Positions 22,066-34,020 of a stretch of DNA of 64,000 bases are shown one piece after another. How positions within the stretch are numbered: the stretch's first letter is position 1; each line of letters begins with the position of its first letter. The position numbers were made by a program, and so were the translations under genes. The notes under the pieces were generated by a model. It saw only the letters and a program-made list of their open reading frames with translations. It did not search any database and was not told the DNA's origin. Source of the DNA: Diadema setosum (lineage: Eukaryota; Echinodermata; Echinoidea; Diadematoida; Diadematidae); NCBI RefSeq assembly GCF_964275005.1, contig NW_027307667.1:186001-250000 (forward strand). Reading direction: 5' to 3'.

Positions 22066-23452
22066 CAGTGAACTCCCGTTACAACGAACACGGTTATAAC
22101 GAAATTTCGTTATAACGAAGCAAAACTTCTGGTCCCAAAATTATCGCCATTAAAGTCTATGGTACAAAATTCGCTTATAACGAAGACGGTTATAACAAAA
22201 TTTTCGTTACCGAGCAGTCTTTTCTGAGCGCCACTGACAAAGAAAAACAAAAGAAATGTGCTCCTTTACAACGAAATGCGGATCGCATTCGAAAATGCAT
22301 AGCGGAACAAGCACTTTTATAGCGTCTCTGCATGCATGAGCGAACGCTTCACATCATTGTATGTTCACTCCGTGTATCACGCACAGTTTCCGAGGGGAAC
22401 TTGCGTTATTGTAATACAATAATCTGAATTCAGATAAGGTTTGTTTCATTGTTCCGAAGTCCTTTGATACAAAACACACAGATTTTGATACAACTAAATG
22501 TCCGTAATAGTTCGGAAATGAAATATTAAGCATATTTTGGCGTTATTCCAAAGGTTCGTTAATCCCATGATAAAATATGGTTCTTATTCTTATACGGTTC
22601 GTTAGTCCGAAAATGATAGGAATTCAAAACGTTCGTTAATCGGAACATTACAAAAAGAATCGTTAATCCATGGTGGAGAAAGGTGAGTACACTAACAAAA
22701 CTTAAGAATTGCAATCCTTATAATCGTCTGAAGATAAATAAATCTTCGAAATAACTAACCTGTCTATTTTTTTTTCATTAACAAACTTTCTTCGGAATAA
22801 CGAACCTTATTTCATTTCGGATGAAAAAGCCTTCGGAACAACGAACTTTCTGAATAGTGAACCTTTCTCATTTTTTTTTTTTTGATTTATAGTTAACCTT
22901 CAGAATGACGAACCTCATTTCATTTTCAGATCAACGAACCTTCGGAAAATGAACAATATATTATTTTAACTTAAATTATGAACTTTCGGAATAATGATTC
23001 TTCGGAAATGCGAACCTTCAGATAAACAAACCATCGGAATCCCGGGAATGGCAAAACTTCGGAATAAGGAGCCTTCGGAGTAACGAACAAGTCTGTAGTT
23101 AAGTGAAAAAAAAATAAATAAATAAAAACATAACCTTTGGAATGTCGAACTGTAACCAAATCCTACACCGTCATTTTCTACACATGTGTGACAACACAAA
23201 CAACTTTATGCTCTTTTTTAAAATGTAATATTTAAACGAAATTAAAAAGGTACTCTCCCATTTCACATAGCTTTCCAGCGTATGATGAGGATTCAACAAA
23301 CAGGAATTTATTTTTATGTGTGGTTTCCTTCTTTTCGTTATACATTGCATATTATTATAACGATATTTCGCTAAAACGAAAAAAAAAAACAAACAAACAA
23401 ACAAACAAACAACTGTCGGTCCTGGGCATTTCGTCCTAACGGGAGTGCACTG
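22066..23452. mobile_element. Pogo/Tc1-mariner-like element, decayed, ~1.39 kb
   Basis: Left end CAGTGAACTCCCGTTACAAC follows TA at 22064; right end CTAACGGGAGTGCACTG (23436-23452) is the inverted form, but the right TA reads CA. Ends starting CAGTG.ACTCCCGTTA are typical of pogo/Tigger-type elements. Behind the left end are repeats of GGTTATAACGAAATTTCG. The middle (22550-23160) is a loose array of AACGAACCTTCGGAA-like words. No transposase frame is left. Confidence 0.65.
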
Positions 23453-24094
23453 CACATGAACACACACGAGATAAATCCCTTGTAATGAGAGAAAGAGGAA
23501 AGGTGAGTAATGAATGACAGGAATAGACTACCTTCACGGTACATGGACAGAGAAAAGCGAGAGGGAAGAGGAAGATGATGGGTCAAAACCAGGGCACGTG
23601 AGGCATGAGATATAAGCTCCTTAAAATTAAGAAGTGTTACATGGAGTTGTGGTAAACGATAGACGATTGTGGTTTTTAAAAAATGCTAAAAGTGAAGTGT
23701 AACATTTCTTCAAAATGTCTTTAGTTCAATGGTAAAGGCATTCAAACTTAAAACTTCTTTTATACTACTATCAAGAGAAATCCGAAATTTCGCAACAGTA
23801 AAAGAAAATACAGATTTAGCGAAAATAGTTTTGGTTAAAGGCATTGACATTTACTGGATTACCGGGTAGGATAGGGACAGTTTCGTTTTTGATGAACATA
23901 GAGTCAAAATACAGAAGGGAGGAATTAAGCTTGTACATAAATCGTCCTAAATGCAAACGATACATATCGTAAATCCTTACGATGTTGTTTTCATAAGATG
24001 AAGTATCAGTATGGCATCTCCGTGATTCCTGGCAAATGATACAAAGAACTTCGTTTCCTGTAGTAATAATATTCTTTTTATTAAAAGGGGGGGG
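23453..24094. other. Inner domain of TU-like element, right part
   Basis: AT-rich sequence with no gene or named repeat. It ends in ATTAAAAGGGGGGGGGGG at 24077-24094, the transition into the G-rich arm. Confidence 0.5.
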
Positions 24095-24846
24095 GGGCAA
24101 TGACCCGGGAGGTAGTTATCCAGGGGGTAATTGATTGGTGCACTGTCCTGGGGGGTAATTTTCCTTTTGACAGTTATATAGGGGAGGGGGAGTTATAGGC
24201 CTACTTATCCGGGGTAATCATTCACGGGAAGTTATCGGAGGGGGTAGTTATCGGGTGGAAGTTATATGGGGTCTAGTTATCGGAGGAAGGGGTAGTTAAC
24301 CTGGGGATAATTATACCGGTGGTAATCATCGGGGGGGGGGGTAGTTATCCGGAGGGTAATTATCCGGGGGTAATTATCCGGGGGTAGTTATCCGGGGGGT
24401 AGTTATCCGGGGGGTAGTTATCCGGGGGGTAGTTACCCAGGGGGTAGTTCTCCGGGGGGTAGTTACCCAGGGGGTAGTACTCCGGGGGGTAGTTATCCAG
24501 AGGGTAGTTCTCCGAGGGGTAGTTACATAGGGGGTAGTTCTCCGGGGGGTAGTTATCCAGGGGGTAGTTTTCCGAGGGGGTAGTTATCCAGGTGTAGTTA
24601 TCCGAGGGGTAGTTATCCAGGGGGTAGTTTTCCTAAGGGGGAATAGCCCTGGGGGGTGATTGCCCTAGGAGGGTAGTTGTCCGGGGAGTAGTTGTCCTAG
24701 GGGGTAATTACCCTGGAGGGTAATTGCCCTTGGAGGGTAGCTGTCCGGGGGGTAGTTGCCCTAGGGGGGAATTTTCCTGAGGGGTAATTATCCGGGTGGT
24801 AGTTATCCGGAGGGTGGTTTTCCAGGGGGTACTGTTCCTAGAACCT
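24095..24846. repeat. Right minisatellite arm, GGGGGGTAGTTATCC unit
   Basis: About 45 copies of the reverse complement of the left-arm unit. The plus strand carries dense G-runs of 3-6 bases spaced about 10-12 bases apart, a pattern that can form G-quadruplexes. Confidence 0.93.
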
Positions 24847-24849
24847 TTT

Positions 24850-25560
24850 TAGGGGACCCCCCCCCCCCCCCCCGTTTATTGAAAGTATCTAGAAATCTCC
24901 TCCCACCCACGGAACATTTGCATTCTTTTAAACTGATGTAACAGACCTGGTGCACACTTTAGATGAAGCATTTTAAAATCTGTCAATCTAAAGTGTATTA
25001 AGTAGAAAGGACTGAAAGGGGAGGGTATGGAAGGGGTTAGGCCTATTCTCCTCTTACGTGAGGGAGATTTTGTATTTTCAGAAATGAAATTCAGCCATCT
25101 TTGGGTGAAATATTTAGACAGTTTTCTATCAAAAAAAAAGTTTAAAAAATCTCCACATCTCGGGAGTTACGAGGAGGAGCAAAATGAATTGTTTGTCCCC
25201 AATACATTTTTTTTGGGGGGGGGAGGGGGGCATCCCCCTCCCCCTCCATCGACGTCTCTGCATGTGAGGGAGCTGTTGTAAGTGAAAGATCTGCTGCACA
25301 CTCTTTGATAAAATTAAGGACATACGTCAATATCAAAAGTGTACAAAGTTTATGGAAAGGGTCCCAGCAGCAACGATCCGGTGCATAGTTCTGGAGGTAG
25401 TTGGTCAATTTTCCATAAAGAAAGTTCGAGATTTATCCTCATCTCGGCAATTGCTTGGGAAACAAATGATGTGTCTGCCCCCAGCATTTCCGTAGGGGAG
25501 GGGCAAATGCCCCTCCCCCCCCCCCCCCCCAGATAGATTCGACGCCCCTGATCATCCCTG
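24850..25560. repeat. G-run hairpin repeat family, right block
   Basis: Same family as 18900-20300: CACACTTTAGATGAAGCAT near 24953, then GGGGGGGGAGGGGGGCATCCCC near 25215 and a C-run at 25515-25531. It directly follows the TU-like element, so that element probably landed inside an older array of this family. Confidence 0.7.
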
Positions 25561-26849
25561 GGTATGCCCATAGATGTATCAGAATCATCATCGTTTCAGG
25601 AATGATTCAGGAAATGAAAGCGGGGGGTTCAATTATGGCGGTATATTGTTTGTTTGTTTTCGTACATAATCTGCAGATGGTACCGAGTTGCTCGCGTCAT
25701 AGCATGTTTACGTGTAAACCTATGCTATTTGCCGTTGTCAACGTCTGGACCATACCTTTTGTCGATATTACTTTCTTCGCGAGTGAGCGAAGCGAGCGAG
25801 GCCTTGATTATTATGTATACATTATCCTACAAGATAGAATACTGTTCAGCTCTGTTACCTGTCTGTCCGTTACCTCAATTTCAGAGAGGATAAATCCCCC
25901 CATTCCCCTCCCCATCCCCCCCCCCCCCCCGGATTTACTAAGTACGCCCATGCTGAGCGCAACAGCGCGGCGGCCTTTTGAGATCTGCTTCACACATTAT
26001 CAGCCATAACACATAAACAACCCTATTGAATATTCATATTAATGGGTTCCGGTCGACTAATGGAATGGCGCGCTCCCGACATTTTTTTTTTTTTTTTTTT
26101 TTTTAAGGAAGATCAGTAATAAACTTTTTTCTTTATTGAAGAGACTTTTTAAAGATTCTGTAGTTCAATTCAATTCATATTCATTTCAACAACAAAAAAA
26201 AAACCAAGGTTAAAATATTACAAGAATTCCTGGGGTAACACCAAGAAGCGAACGCTTGTCGGGTGAGGTACTCCCTATTGCAATTATATATGATACACAT
26301 AAATGATTATATAATATACAACATAAATGCTACTAAAATAAAACAAACATGCATGTATGCACACATATGTAAGAAAATACATTCACAAAATTACAACAAA
26401 TTAGAAATAATAAATATAAGGTATGTGAGGGATCAAATAAAGTATAATGTTGGTTGAAATGTACGTTGACTCAAGAGATGTGAAATATCTGATAGGATAA
26501 ATTACACAGAGGCCAAGAAAATAGTAAAATCATCCAATTTATTCAATCAACGTTCAACTGTAAGCGTCGATGATATACAAATATGGATCAACACAAATAT
26601 GCAAGGATAATGATTAAACTGAACATTTGAACAATAACAGAAAAGAACAATATAGCATGCAGAATACTAAAAGTATATACTTTTTCGGACATATACAAAT
26701 TGAATAAAATGTCAGTTTCATAATCAATGTGTAATATTGAAAACGTGCATACTATACATGTAGTAGACAATTAGTCAGTATTTCAAAAGAATATTTGCCA
26801 AATAAAAAGGAAGTGAAGTTGAATAACGTTGATATTTGTTGTTCAGTCA
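25561..26849. other. Repeat debris with a minus-strand LINE tail
   Basis: Another G-run family copy at 25780-25930 (GTGAGCGAAGCGAGCGAGG and a C-run). A T-run is at 26082-26104. TTCAATTCAATTCATATTC at 26166-26185 looks like the reverse of a (GAATTGAA)n LINE tail, suggesting a minus-strand LINE 3' end from 26160 onward. No coding part is recognised. Confidence 0.5.
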
Positions 26850-28547
26850 AATCAGAAGAAATCATAATAGCACGTGAATTCAAAGCAATGTATAAGGGAG
26901 TTCACGGTTGTGATTTGCGCATGTGCAGAACAAAGGTCAAATGAGAACGTCTGTGTATTTGCCACTGACTTTAAAACGTAAAGAAGTCTCGAGCAACTAT
27001 GAGAATCTGAATTATGTCAGTACAATGAATGTGTTTCAGACTAAATTAGAACGTACAGGTGTAAGTTATTCATCAACAGTGATTAGTATATCAGTGATTA
27101 CAAACTTCTCTGTAACGATAGAAAGCATGGTAAAGGAGGCGGTGTTCTATTGTATGTTAACAATTCCCTGTCGCTTAAGCTGAAACCTGATATGTATTTT
27201 TCCCAGGGTAATGCAGAGTTCTTATTTATTGAGGTTGAACATGAAAATAGTAGAAATTGCATTATTGGAGTAGTTTATAAACCTCCTATCAGTAATAATG
27301 ATAATTTTCTGCAAGATTTTGATTCGATTTTATCATGTGTTTGTAGAGAGAATAAAAATGTTCATGTTGTAGGTGATTTTGATATTGATTTATTATCAAA
27401 TGATCGAGTTTCTATTCAATTAGTAAATAATATAAATTCCAATTCTTTTGAACCACTTAGGATAGATAATCCGACTAGAATTACACAACAAACATCTACT
27501 TTTCTTGATAATATATTTACCAACGTGTGCCGCACTTTCTCCTCGTCAGGTATTCTTTACTCTGGTATATCAGACCACTTACCTATTATTTACAGTGTTT
27601 TCTGAGATGAAGCAGCAAAGCAAACTCAACATTACAGAAACCCAATTGACTCGTAAATTTACCACTGAAAAAATAGCAAATTTAGATATTGATCTCAGCT
27701 ATGAACGTTGGGACAGTGTATTGATGGAAGAAAATGTGGATGAAGCCTTTGATGTTTTTATGACATGTTTTCAATATTTATACAAAAATATACCCAAAGT
27801 TAAAATGCAATGTAAACGTAAACGTAGAATTAAGCCTTGGATAACTAAAGGAATACTGAAGTCAATAGGAAAAAGGATTATGTACTATAAGACAAGTATT
27901 AGAAATCCCACTCTGAGTAATATATATAGATATAAGGTTTATCGGAATAAATTAACATCTGTTATTCGTTTGTCTAAGAAATCATATTTCGCTTCTAAAT
28001 TCGAGCTTGTGAATGGCAATATTACAGCTACATGGACAATTATAAATGATGTACTTGGTCGTTCAAAAGAATCAACAACACAAAATAGTTTCAGGAATGG
28101 AGATCATGTATATGATAAAACAATATATATAGCAAATGTTTTTAACTCATACTTTGTAAATATTGGACCTAATCGAGCTTCAAAGGTGCCAGGCACAACG
28201 GTAGATTTAAGGTATTATTTGGAAACACCATGTGAGTTTTCTATATTTTGTGTTCCAGCAACGTATAGTGAAATCATTCAAGTTGTTAATTCGCTAAAAT
28301 GTAGTGATTCAGTAAGTCATGATGATATAAGTAATAATCTTCTACAGAAAGTAGTTTTGAATATTGTTACCCCACTTACTCATCTCATATTGTCAACTTA
28401 TCACTAAGTACTGGTGTTATTCCAAGTAAAATGAAACTTGCCAAAGTTATACCTATTCACAAGAAAGAAGATGCTTCCTTTATATGCAATTACCGTCCTA
28501 TATCTATTCTCTCTCGTATATCAAAAGTTCTGGAAAGAATCAATTGT
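26850..28547 (+). pseudogene. LINE ORF2 fragment, CR1/L2/Jockey group (endonuclease to RT start)
   Basis: Plus-strand endonuclease text in several frames: GKGGGVL then LYVNNSLSLKLKP near 27130, CIIGVVYKPPISNNDNF, HVVGDFDIDLLSND, DNPTRITQQTSTFLDNIFTN, then GISDHLPIIYSVF. The long frame 27505-28407 carries the linker (KRRIKPWITKGIL, YRYKVYRNKLTSVIR) and NSLKCSDSVSHDDISNNLL. After a frameshift near 28390 the RT start follows (NLSLSTGVIPSKMKLAKVIP, then NYRPISILSRISKVLER). It stops at about 28547, before the RT catalytic motifs. A full LINE would nick DNA and copy its RNA in place; this copy is 3'-cut and frame-broken. Confidence 0.88.
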
Positions 28548-29610
28548 ATATAACAGACATTTCTGTTATAATGTAATGTAAAGGACATTTCTGTATCATT
28601 TTCGGTGGACCTAAAGTTCAGGTAACGCTCTATCTTACTTTGTAATGCTAATTACCAAGGACATCTTTACGCACGCGTACGCGCGCGTCAAACTTTTTAA
28701 AGGCTCAAAACAACTTCCCAATGGGAAATCTCGAAGTTTCAGACAATTTTAAGCGTTCCGCGCGTGGGCGTCTGTCCGCGTAATTGCGCGCGCAGTGCGC
28801 GTAAGCAACATGAAAATGCACATTTTTTGACAGATTTGGATTCCTGATACCTTAAGTAAAAATATCCATTGATTTTCGATCAATTTTGACTTATAACAAA
28901 GGAATGTGCTGGCGTCAAAGTTGAAATTTCGTGTGCGCGTCTATGTGGAAATATAGTGAAAACATGTCTTTCTTTATTTCGCCATAGCTCTTTAAAACGT
29001 CAAGTGACCCTATGTTTTTGTTGCATATTACAAAAGCATATGAATTGAAAATAACGTTTCAAGTACCAATATTTCCCTAAATACATTATGACGTCATCAT
29101 ATCATCATCTGAAATCAAAAAAGTGGAATTAATTTTTTTTAGGTACTGTTTCTGACATTCATTTGCTCGTATCTCTGTTGTTTAAGCTCAATATTATCCC
29201 AAATTCAGATATGTTGTACTTTGAACATTTGCCTTTCAAGTCCAAGTCATGCTTTTGATATTTGATGACGTCATCATGCTTTAAATTGTGATTAAAGGTA
29301 AAGACGCAAAATCGGACAAGTTTACGTGTATTGTCTATGGGAGGTGATTTTTTTTTTAAACCATGCTTTGACTTAACAACGTTTAAGCACCTTTATCTCA
29401 GCTGATTTTGCTTCATTTCCTCTGAAACTTAAGTATGTTGTAGCTGAGACAATAAGCTGCAGTAATCATGCATTTTATTTTTTGAAATCTCTTCATCAGG
29501 TTGACAATTTTTGCAGTTTGAAACTGAAAATGAGAATGGAATGTGGACAAAACGATTCCTGATTCATCTTTCACATACATAAGTTTACGTTAATCATATT
29601 TTCTCGCCGA

Positions 29611-29683
29611 GACGTATGGTCGAGTGGTTAAAGGCGACGTCTCATAGACGTGAGGTTGCGGGTTCGAACCCCACAATATCACG
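29611..29683 (+). repeat. tRNA-Leu-like Pol III head 1
   Basis: A-box-like TGGTCGAGTGGTTAAAGG and B-box GGTTCGAACCCC. The anticodon-arm position reads ACGT-CTCATAG-ACGT. The acceptor ends do not pair, so it is a tRNA-derived repeat, not a working tRNA gene. Confidence 0.7.
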
Positions 29684-29774
29684 AAACAAAATACTTAGCT
29701 ATTTTACTTTTTTTCTTCAATTTTGTATTACATATTCGTCCATGTAGAAATCACGTTCGTATATAAACGCTCCT

Positions 29775-29817
29775 ACACACACACATAAACACACACACAC
29801 ACACACACACACACACC
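29775..29817. repeat. (CA)n microsatellite after tRNA-like head
   Basis: A CA run about 90 bases after the tRNA-like head. Equivalent CA-rich runs follow the heads at 33241, 37084 and 43712, so this belongs to the repeat unit. Confidence 0.9.
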
Positions 29818-31948
29818 ATATCCCTCTTTTTTGTGTTGGAGACCACATTGCTTCGACTGCTGCAAAAATTTTGCAGGCTGACTTTGTCAAACCGATCATA
29901 GTTTGTAATGACGACGACGGAGGTGTTGTACTTAGAACAATTGTCTTTCAAGACCATGTCATTGTTTTGTACTTTGATGACGTCATCACACTGGAAATTG
30001 TGATTAAAGGCAAGGTATCAAAACCAGCCGATTATAGGTTTTATGTCTACGGCGCGTATTTTTCCCAAGTTGCCAGAAATGGCATAGCGACATCAGTCGT
30101 TACTAGGCCGCATTTCCGTCTAGCAATGCAATACATGTTCACGCGGTCACGATTGTTGAGTGGGCATTGACTTTTAACCTGTAATATCTATACATTTCTT
30201 TTTTGCCTTACCATTTCCGTGGATGTCCCGTGGCCAAGTGGTTAGAGAAACGGTTTCGCATGCACGCTCAATATAACTTCAAGGTGCCTATATCACATTC
30301 TTTTCTTTGTCGATCACAGATGACCGATATCTGATGACCCCAAGCGTATCACCTAACTCGTCAGAGTGACGAGTTTCATATCTCGTTTTTTATTCTTCTT
30401 TCTTTCTGGACAATTTTGTGTCGTCAATATCTCAAGAATAACATTACGGAATAACATGACATTTTCAGGGAACATGTCTCATGACAATATCTATCCACAA
30501 TAAGGTTTTCATGAGAGTAACATATCTATGACGTCATCTAGGCGCCATTTTGTGATTTTCGGACCATGTTACATGATCGATCATAACTTCATAACTAAAG
30601 GTCATTTCTGTATCATTTTCGGTGGACATTAAGGTCAGGTCACGCTTTATTAGGTGATACGCTATCAGCGTATCACCTATTGTGATTGTCAAAATCTCTC
30701 TTTATTTCTTTTTATTCTTCTTTCTTTCTGGACAATTTTGTGTCATCAATATCTCAAGAGTGACATTACAGAATGACATGACATTTTCAGGGAACATGTC
30801 TCATGACAATATCTAGCCACAATAAGGTTTTCATGATAGTAACATGTCTATGACGTCATCTAGGCGCCATTTTGTGATTTTCGGACCATGTTACATGATC
30901 GATCATAACTTCATAAATAAAGGTAATTTCTGTATCATTTTCGGTGGACATTAAGTTCAGGTCACGCTCTATCTTACATTTTAATGCTAATTACCTAGGA
31001 CATTATTACGCGCGCGTACGCGCGCGTCAAACTTTTAAAAGGCTCAAAACAACTTACCAATGGGAAATCTCGAAGTTTCAGACAATTTTAAGCGTTTCGC
31101 GCGTTCGCGTCCGTCCGCACATTTTCGCGCGTAGTGCGCGTAAGCAACATGAAAATGCACATTTTTTGACAGATTTGGATTCCTGATACATTAAGCAACA
31201 ATATCCATTGATTTCCGATCAATTTTGACCTATAACAAAGGAATGCGTTGGCGGCAAAGTTGAAATTTCGTGTGCGCGTCTATGTGCAAATATAGCGAAA
31301 AACATGTCTTTGTTTATTTCGCCATAGCTCTTTAAAACGTCTGGTTACCCTATGTTTTTATTGCATATTACAAAAACATATGAATTGGAAATAACGTTTC
31401 AAGCATCAATATCTCCATGAATACATTATGACGTCATCATATCATCATCTGAAATAAAAAAAGTGGAATTAAATTTTTTAAGGTACTGTTTCTGACATTC
31501 ATTTGCTCGTATCTCTGTTGTTTAAGCTCAATATTATCCCAAATTCAGATATGTTGTACTTTGAACATTTGCCTTTCAAGTCCATGTCATAGTTTTGAAA
31601 TTTGATGACGTCATCATGCTTTAAATTGTGTTTAAGGGTAAAGACGCAAAATCGGACAAGTTTACGTGTTATGTCTATGGGAGGTGATTTTTTTAGAAAC
31701 CATGCATTGACTTGACAACGTTTAAGCACCTTTATCTCAGCTGATTTTGCTTCATTTCCTCTGAAACTTAAGTATGTTGTAGCTGTGACAATAATCTGCA
31801 GTAATCATGCATTTTATTCTTTGAAATATCCTCATGAGGTTGACAATTTTGCAATTTAAAACTGAAAATGAGAATGGAATGCGGACGAAACGATTCCTGA
31901 TTCATCTTTCACGTACATAAGTTTACGTTCCTCTAATTTTCTCGTCGA

Positions 31949-32030
31949 GACGAATGGCCGAGCGGTTAGAGGCGTCGTCTCAGAAACCATGAGGTTGCAC
32001 ACGTACGGGTTCGATCCTCACAAGAGCACG
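31949..32030 (+). repeat. tRNA-Leu-like Pol III head 2
   Basis: TGGCCGAGCGGTTAGAGG A-box and GGGTTCGATCC B-box, with a longer variable region (TTGCACACGTAC). CTCAGAA occupies the anticodon-loop position. Arms do not pair well. Confidence 0.7.
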
Positions 32031-32659
32031 AAAGAAAATAATTATTTTTTTTAACTTTTTTTTTTTCTTCAATGGAGTACTACACCTTCGTCCATGTAGA
32101 AAACACGTTTGCATGTAAACACACCTATACGCACACACTCACACAGTATACCTTTGTTTTGCGTTGGAGACTGCATTACTTCGAGTGCTGCAAAATTTTG
32201 CAGGCTGGGCTTTTTAAACTGATATAGTATATTGTAACAAAATGAAATTTGTTCATATCAATTCAGTAACACAATGTAGTCGTGGTTACTTTGTGCTGAT
32301 TTACACATGTAACAAGCTATACATTGTAAAAAAGGTATTTGCATTGTTCCTTTAAGTCAGTCTTCTGTATTGATGATTATTTGTCAATTAGTGGTTTTTG
32401 TGGAGTTTCAGATGGTGATAAAAAGTATGAATGATAAGTGCAGCGATAATTCCTACAGTAAGTTCAAAGTTGTGTTACAGATGTTTGATACATACATTTA
32501 GCATTGTGTGTGTGTGTGTATACGTGTGTATACAGGTTGGCCATATGACACATTCTAGACAATTAATCCTAATTAATTAGTAAACGTGATCAGCTATGGA
32601 ACTGAATATGGTACTAATGTATGATGTTAATGATTCTAATTAAACTGTGACGAGTTTAA

Positions 32660-33016
32660 AGGGGAAGGCTAGTAACTGATCAGTGGGAATCAGTGGAAAT
32701 GCTGGAAGATGATTGCTCCAATCCTTATGGGATTCATTCAAGAGTTCATTGTATATCTATTGTTGTGTGAAAATGATTTGCTTCAGAATGGTCTCATATT
32801 CAAGTAATGTGCAGTTTAGTGCTTCCAGGTTAGCGTCCCTGGTCAGTGACGGTGCATTAATCTGCACATCACTTGAATATGAGACCGTTCTGAAGCAAAT
32901 CATTTTCACACAACAATAGATATACAATGAACTCTTGAATGAATCCCATAAGGATTGGAACAATCATCTTCCAGCATTTCCATTGATTCCCACTGATCAG
33001 TTACTAGCCTTCCCCT
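32660..33016. mobile_element. 357-bp TTAA MITE, almost full palindrome
   Basis: AGGGGAAGGCTAGTAACTGA at the left is mirrored exactly at the right end, and the arms (~155 bp each) stay largely complementary up to a ~45-bp centre. TTAA is duplicated at 32656-32659 and 33017-33020. The sister repeat copy at 43141 has GAGTTTAAAGGGATAGC with a single TTAA and no insert, so the site before insertion can be read directly. No coding capacity; a piggyBac- or Kolobok-type transposase could have moved it. Confidence 0.9.
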
Positions 33017-33240
33017 TTAAAGGGATAGCATAACTGTGTGTAAAAATAAGGCAATTATAAGGAAATTTTAGGGGAATTTGATAACCATGCCTATAATAAT
33101 TTCATACAGGTTATAATACCTGCCTCATATTCGTGTGATAGATCGTCATGTCAATAGCAAACTGGCAACGTACGTTGAATGTGTTATATATTGAACAACT
33201 GTCTTTCAAATCCATGATGTTCCCCATATTTTCTTGTCGA

Positions 33241-33313
33241 GACGTATGGCCGAGTGGTTAAAGGCGACGTCTCAGAGACGTGAGGTTGCGGGTTCGAACC
33301 CCACAAGATCACG
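33241..33313 (+). repeat. tRNA-Leu-like Pol III head 3
   Basis: TGGCCGAGTGGTTAAAGGCG A-box, CTCAGAG at the anticodon loop (CAG would be Leu), GGGTTCGAACCCC B-box. The acceptor halves do not pair. The open frame across it that reads like MAEWLKATSQ is only the translated tRNA-like repeat. Confidence 0.72.
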
Positions 33314-34020
33314 AAACAAAATACTTAGCTATTTACTGTTTTTTTCCTCAACTTTGTATTACATATTCGTCCATGTAGAAATCACGTTCGTATATAAACG
33401 CACCTATACACACACACAGACACACACACACGCCATATCCCTCTTCTTTGTGTGTTGGAGACCACATTGCTTCGACTGCAGCAAACTTTTGCAGGTTGAC
33501 TTTGTCAAACCGATCATAGTATGTAATGACGACGACTGAGGTGTTGTACTTTGAACAATTGTCTTTCAAGACGATGTCATTGTTTATTAATTTGATGACG
33601 TCATTACACTGAAAATTATGATTAAAGGCAAGGTATCAAAACCAGCCGATTATAGGTTTTATGTCTGCGGGACGTATTTTTTCCAAGTTGCCAGAAATGG
33701 CATAGCGACCTCAGTCGTTACAAGGCCGCTTTTCCGTCTAGCAATGCAATAGATGTTCACACGGCCACGTTAGTTGAGTGGGCATTGACTTTCCCCCTGT
33801 TATATCTTTACATTGGTTTTGTGTTTTTTTTTTTTGTCTTACCATTTTCGTGGATGACCCGTGGCCGAGTGGTTACAAAAACGGTTTCGCAAGCACGCTC
33901 AATATAACTTTAAGGTGCCTATATCACATTCTTTTCTTTGTCGATCACAGATGACTGTCATCTGATGACCACAAGCGTATCACCTAACTCGTCCTCAATG
34001 TGACGAGTTTTCATGTCTCG

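Larger units (their letters stand above)
20384..24846. mobile_element. TU-like foldback element, ~4.46 kb
   Basis: Two large arrays of ~15-bp units face each other: C-rich on the left (20384-20880) and G-rich on the right (24095-24846). The outer parts match as reverse complements in the same order (TACCCCCTGG, AACCACCCTCCGGATAACTA, CCACCCGGATAATTACCC), so this is a true inverted repeat. Sea-urchin TU elements are described with 15-bp tandem repeats in the outer domain of long inverted ends; the match to that plan is inference. TTTTTTAGG at the left edge and CTTTTTAGG at the right edge could be a 9-bp target duplication with one mismatch. No transposase frame is visible. A pogo-like element lies inside. 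Confidence 0.72.
28567..30650. repeat. Composite repeat unit A1
   Basis: Starts with GACATTTCTGTATCATTTTC, then a CpG-rich patch (CGCGTACGCGCGCGTCAAAC, 28676-28695), the TGACGTCATCATATCATCAT block (29089), the GTCTATGGGAGGTGATTTTT block (29333), a tRNA-Leu-like head (29611), a second tRNA-like A-box (30226) and the terminal block GCGTATCACCTAACTCGTC (30344). The same order returns in A2 and A4. No coding capacity. Class unknown; the internal Pol III boxes suggest SINE-like material joined to other repeats. Confidence 0.75.
30651..34020. repeat. Composite repeat unit A2 (dimeric)
   Basis: Opens with the palindrome TAGGTGATACGCT then ATCAGCGTATCACCTA (30651-30680). The first ~300 bp are a tandem copy of 30340-30650. 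The CpG patch is at 31006-31030, TGACGTCATCATATCATCAT at 31429, and tRNA-Leu-like heads at 31949 and 33241, so the tRNA-to-tRNA segment is present twice. A MITE interrupts it at 32660-33016. It ends with the A-box block at 33848 and GCGTATCACCTAACTCGTCC at ~33976. Confidence 0.75.

Noticed and set aside
33241..33313. Working tRNA-Leu gene (also 29611, 31949, 37084, 42432, 43712)
   Set aside because: A and B boxes are present but the acceptor halves do not pair, the arms differ between copies, and all sit at the same place in repeat units. They are tRNA-derived repeats.
33234..33539. Protein starting MSRRMAEWLKATSQ
   Set aside because: It is the tRNA-like head read as protein, followed by a CA-repeat translation; no conservation as a gene is expected.
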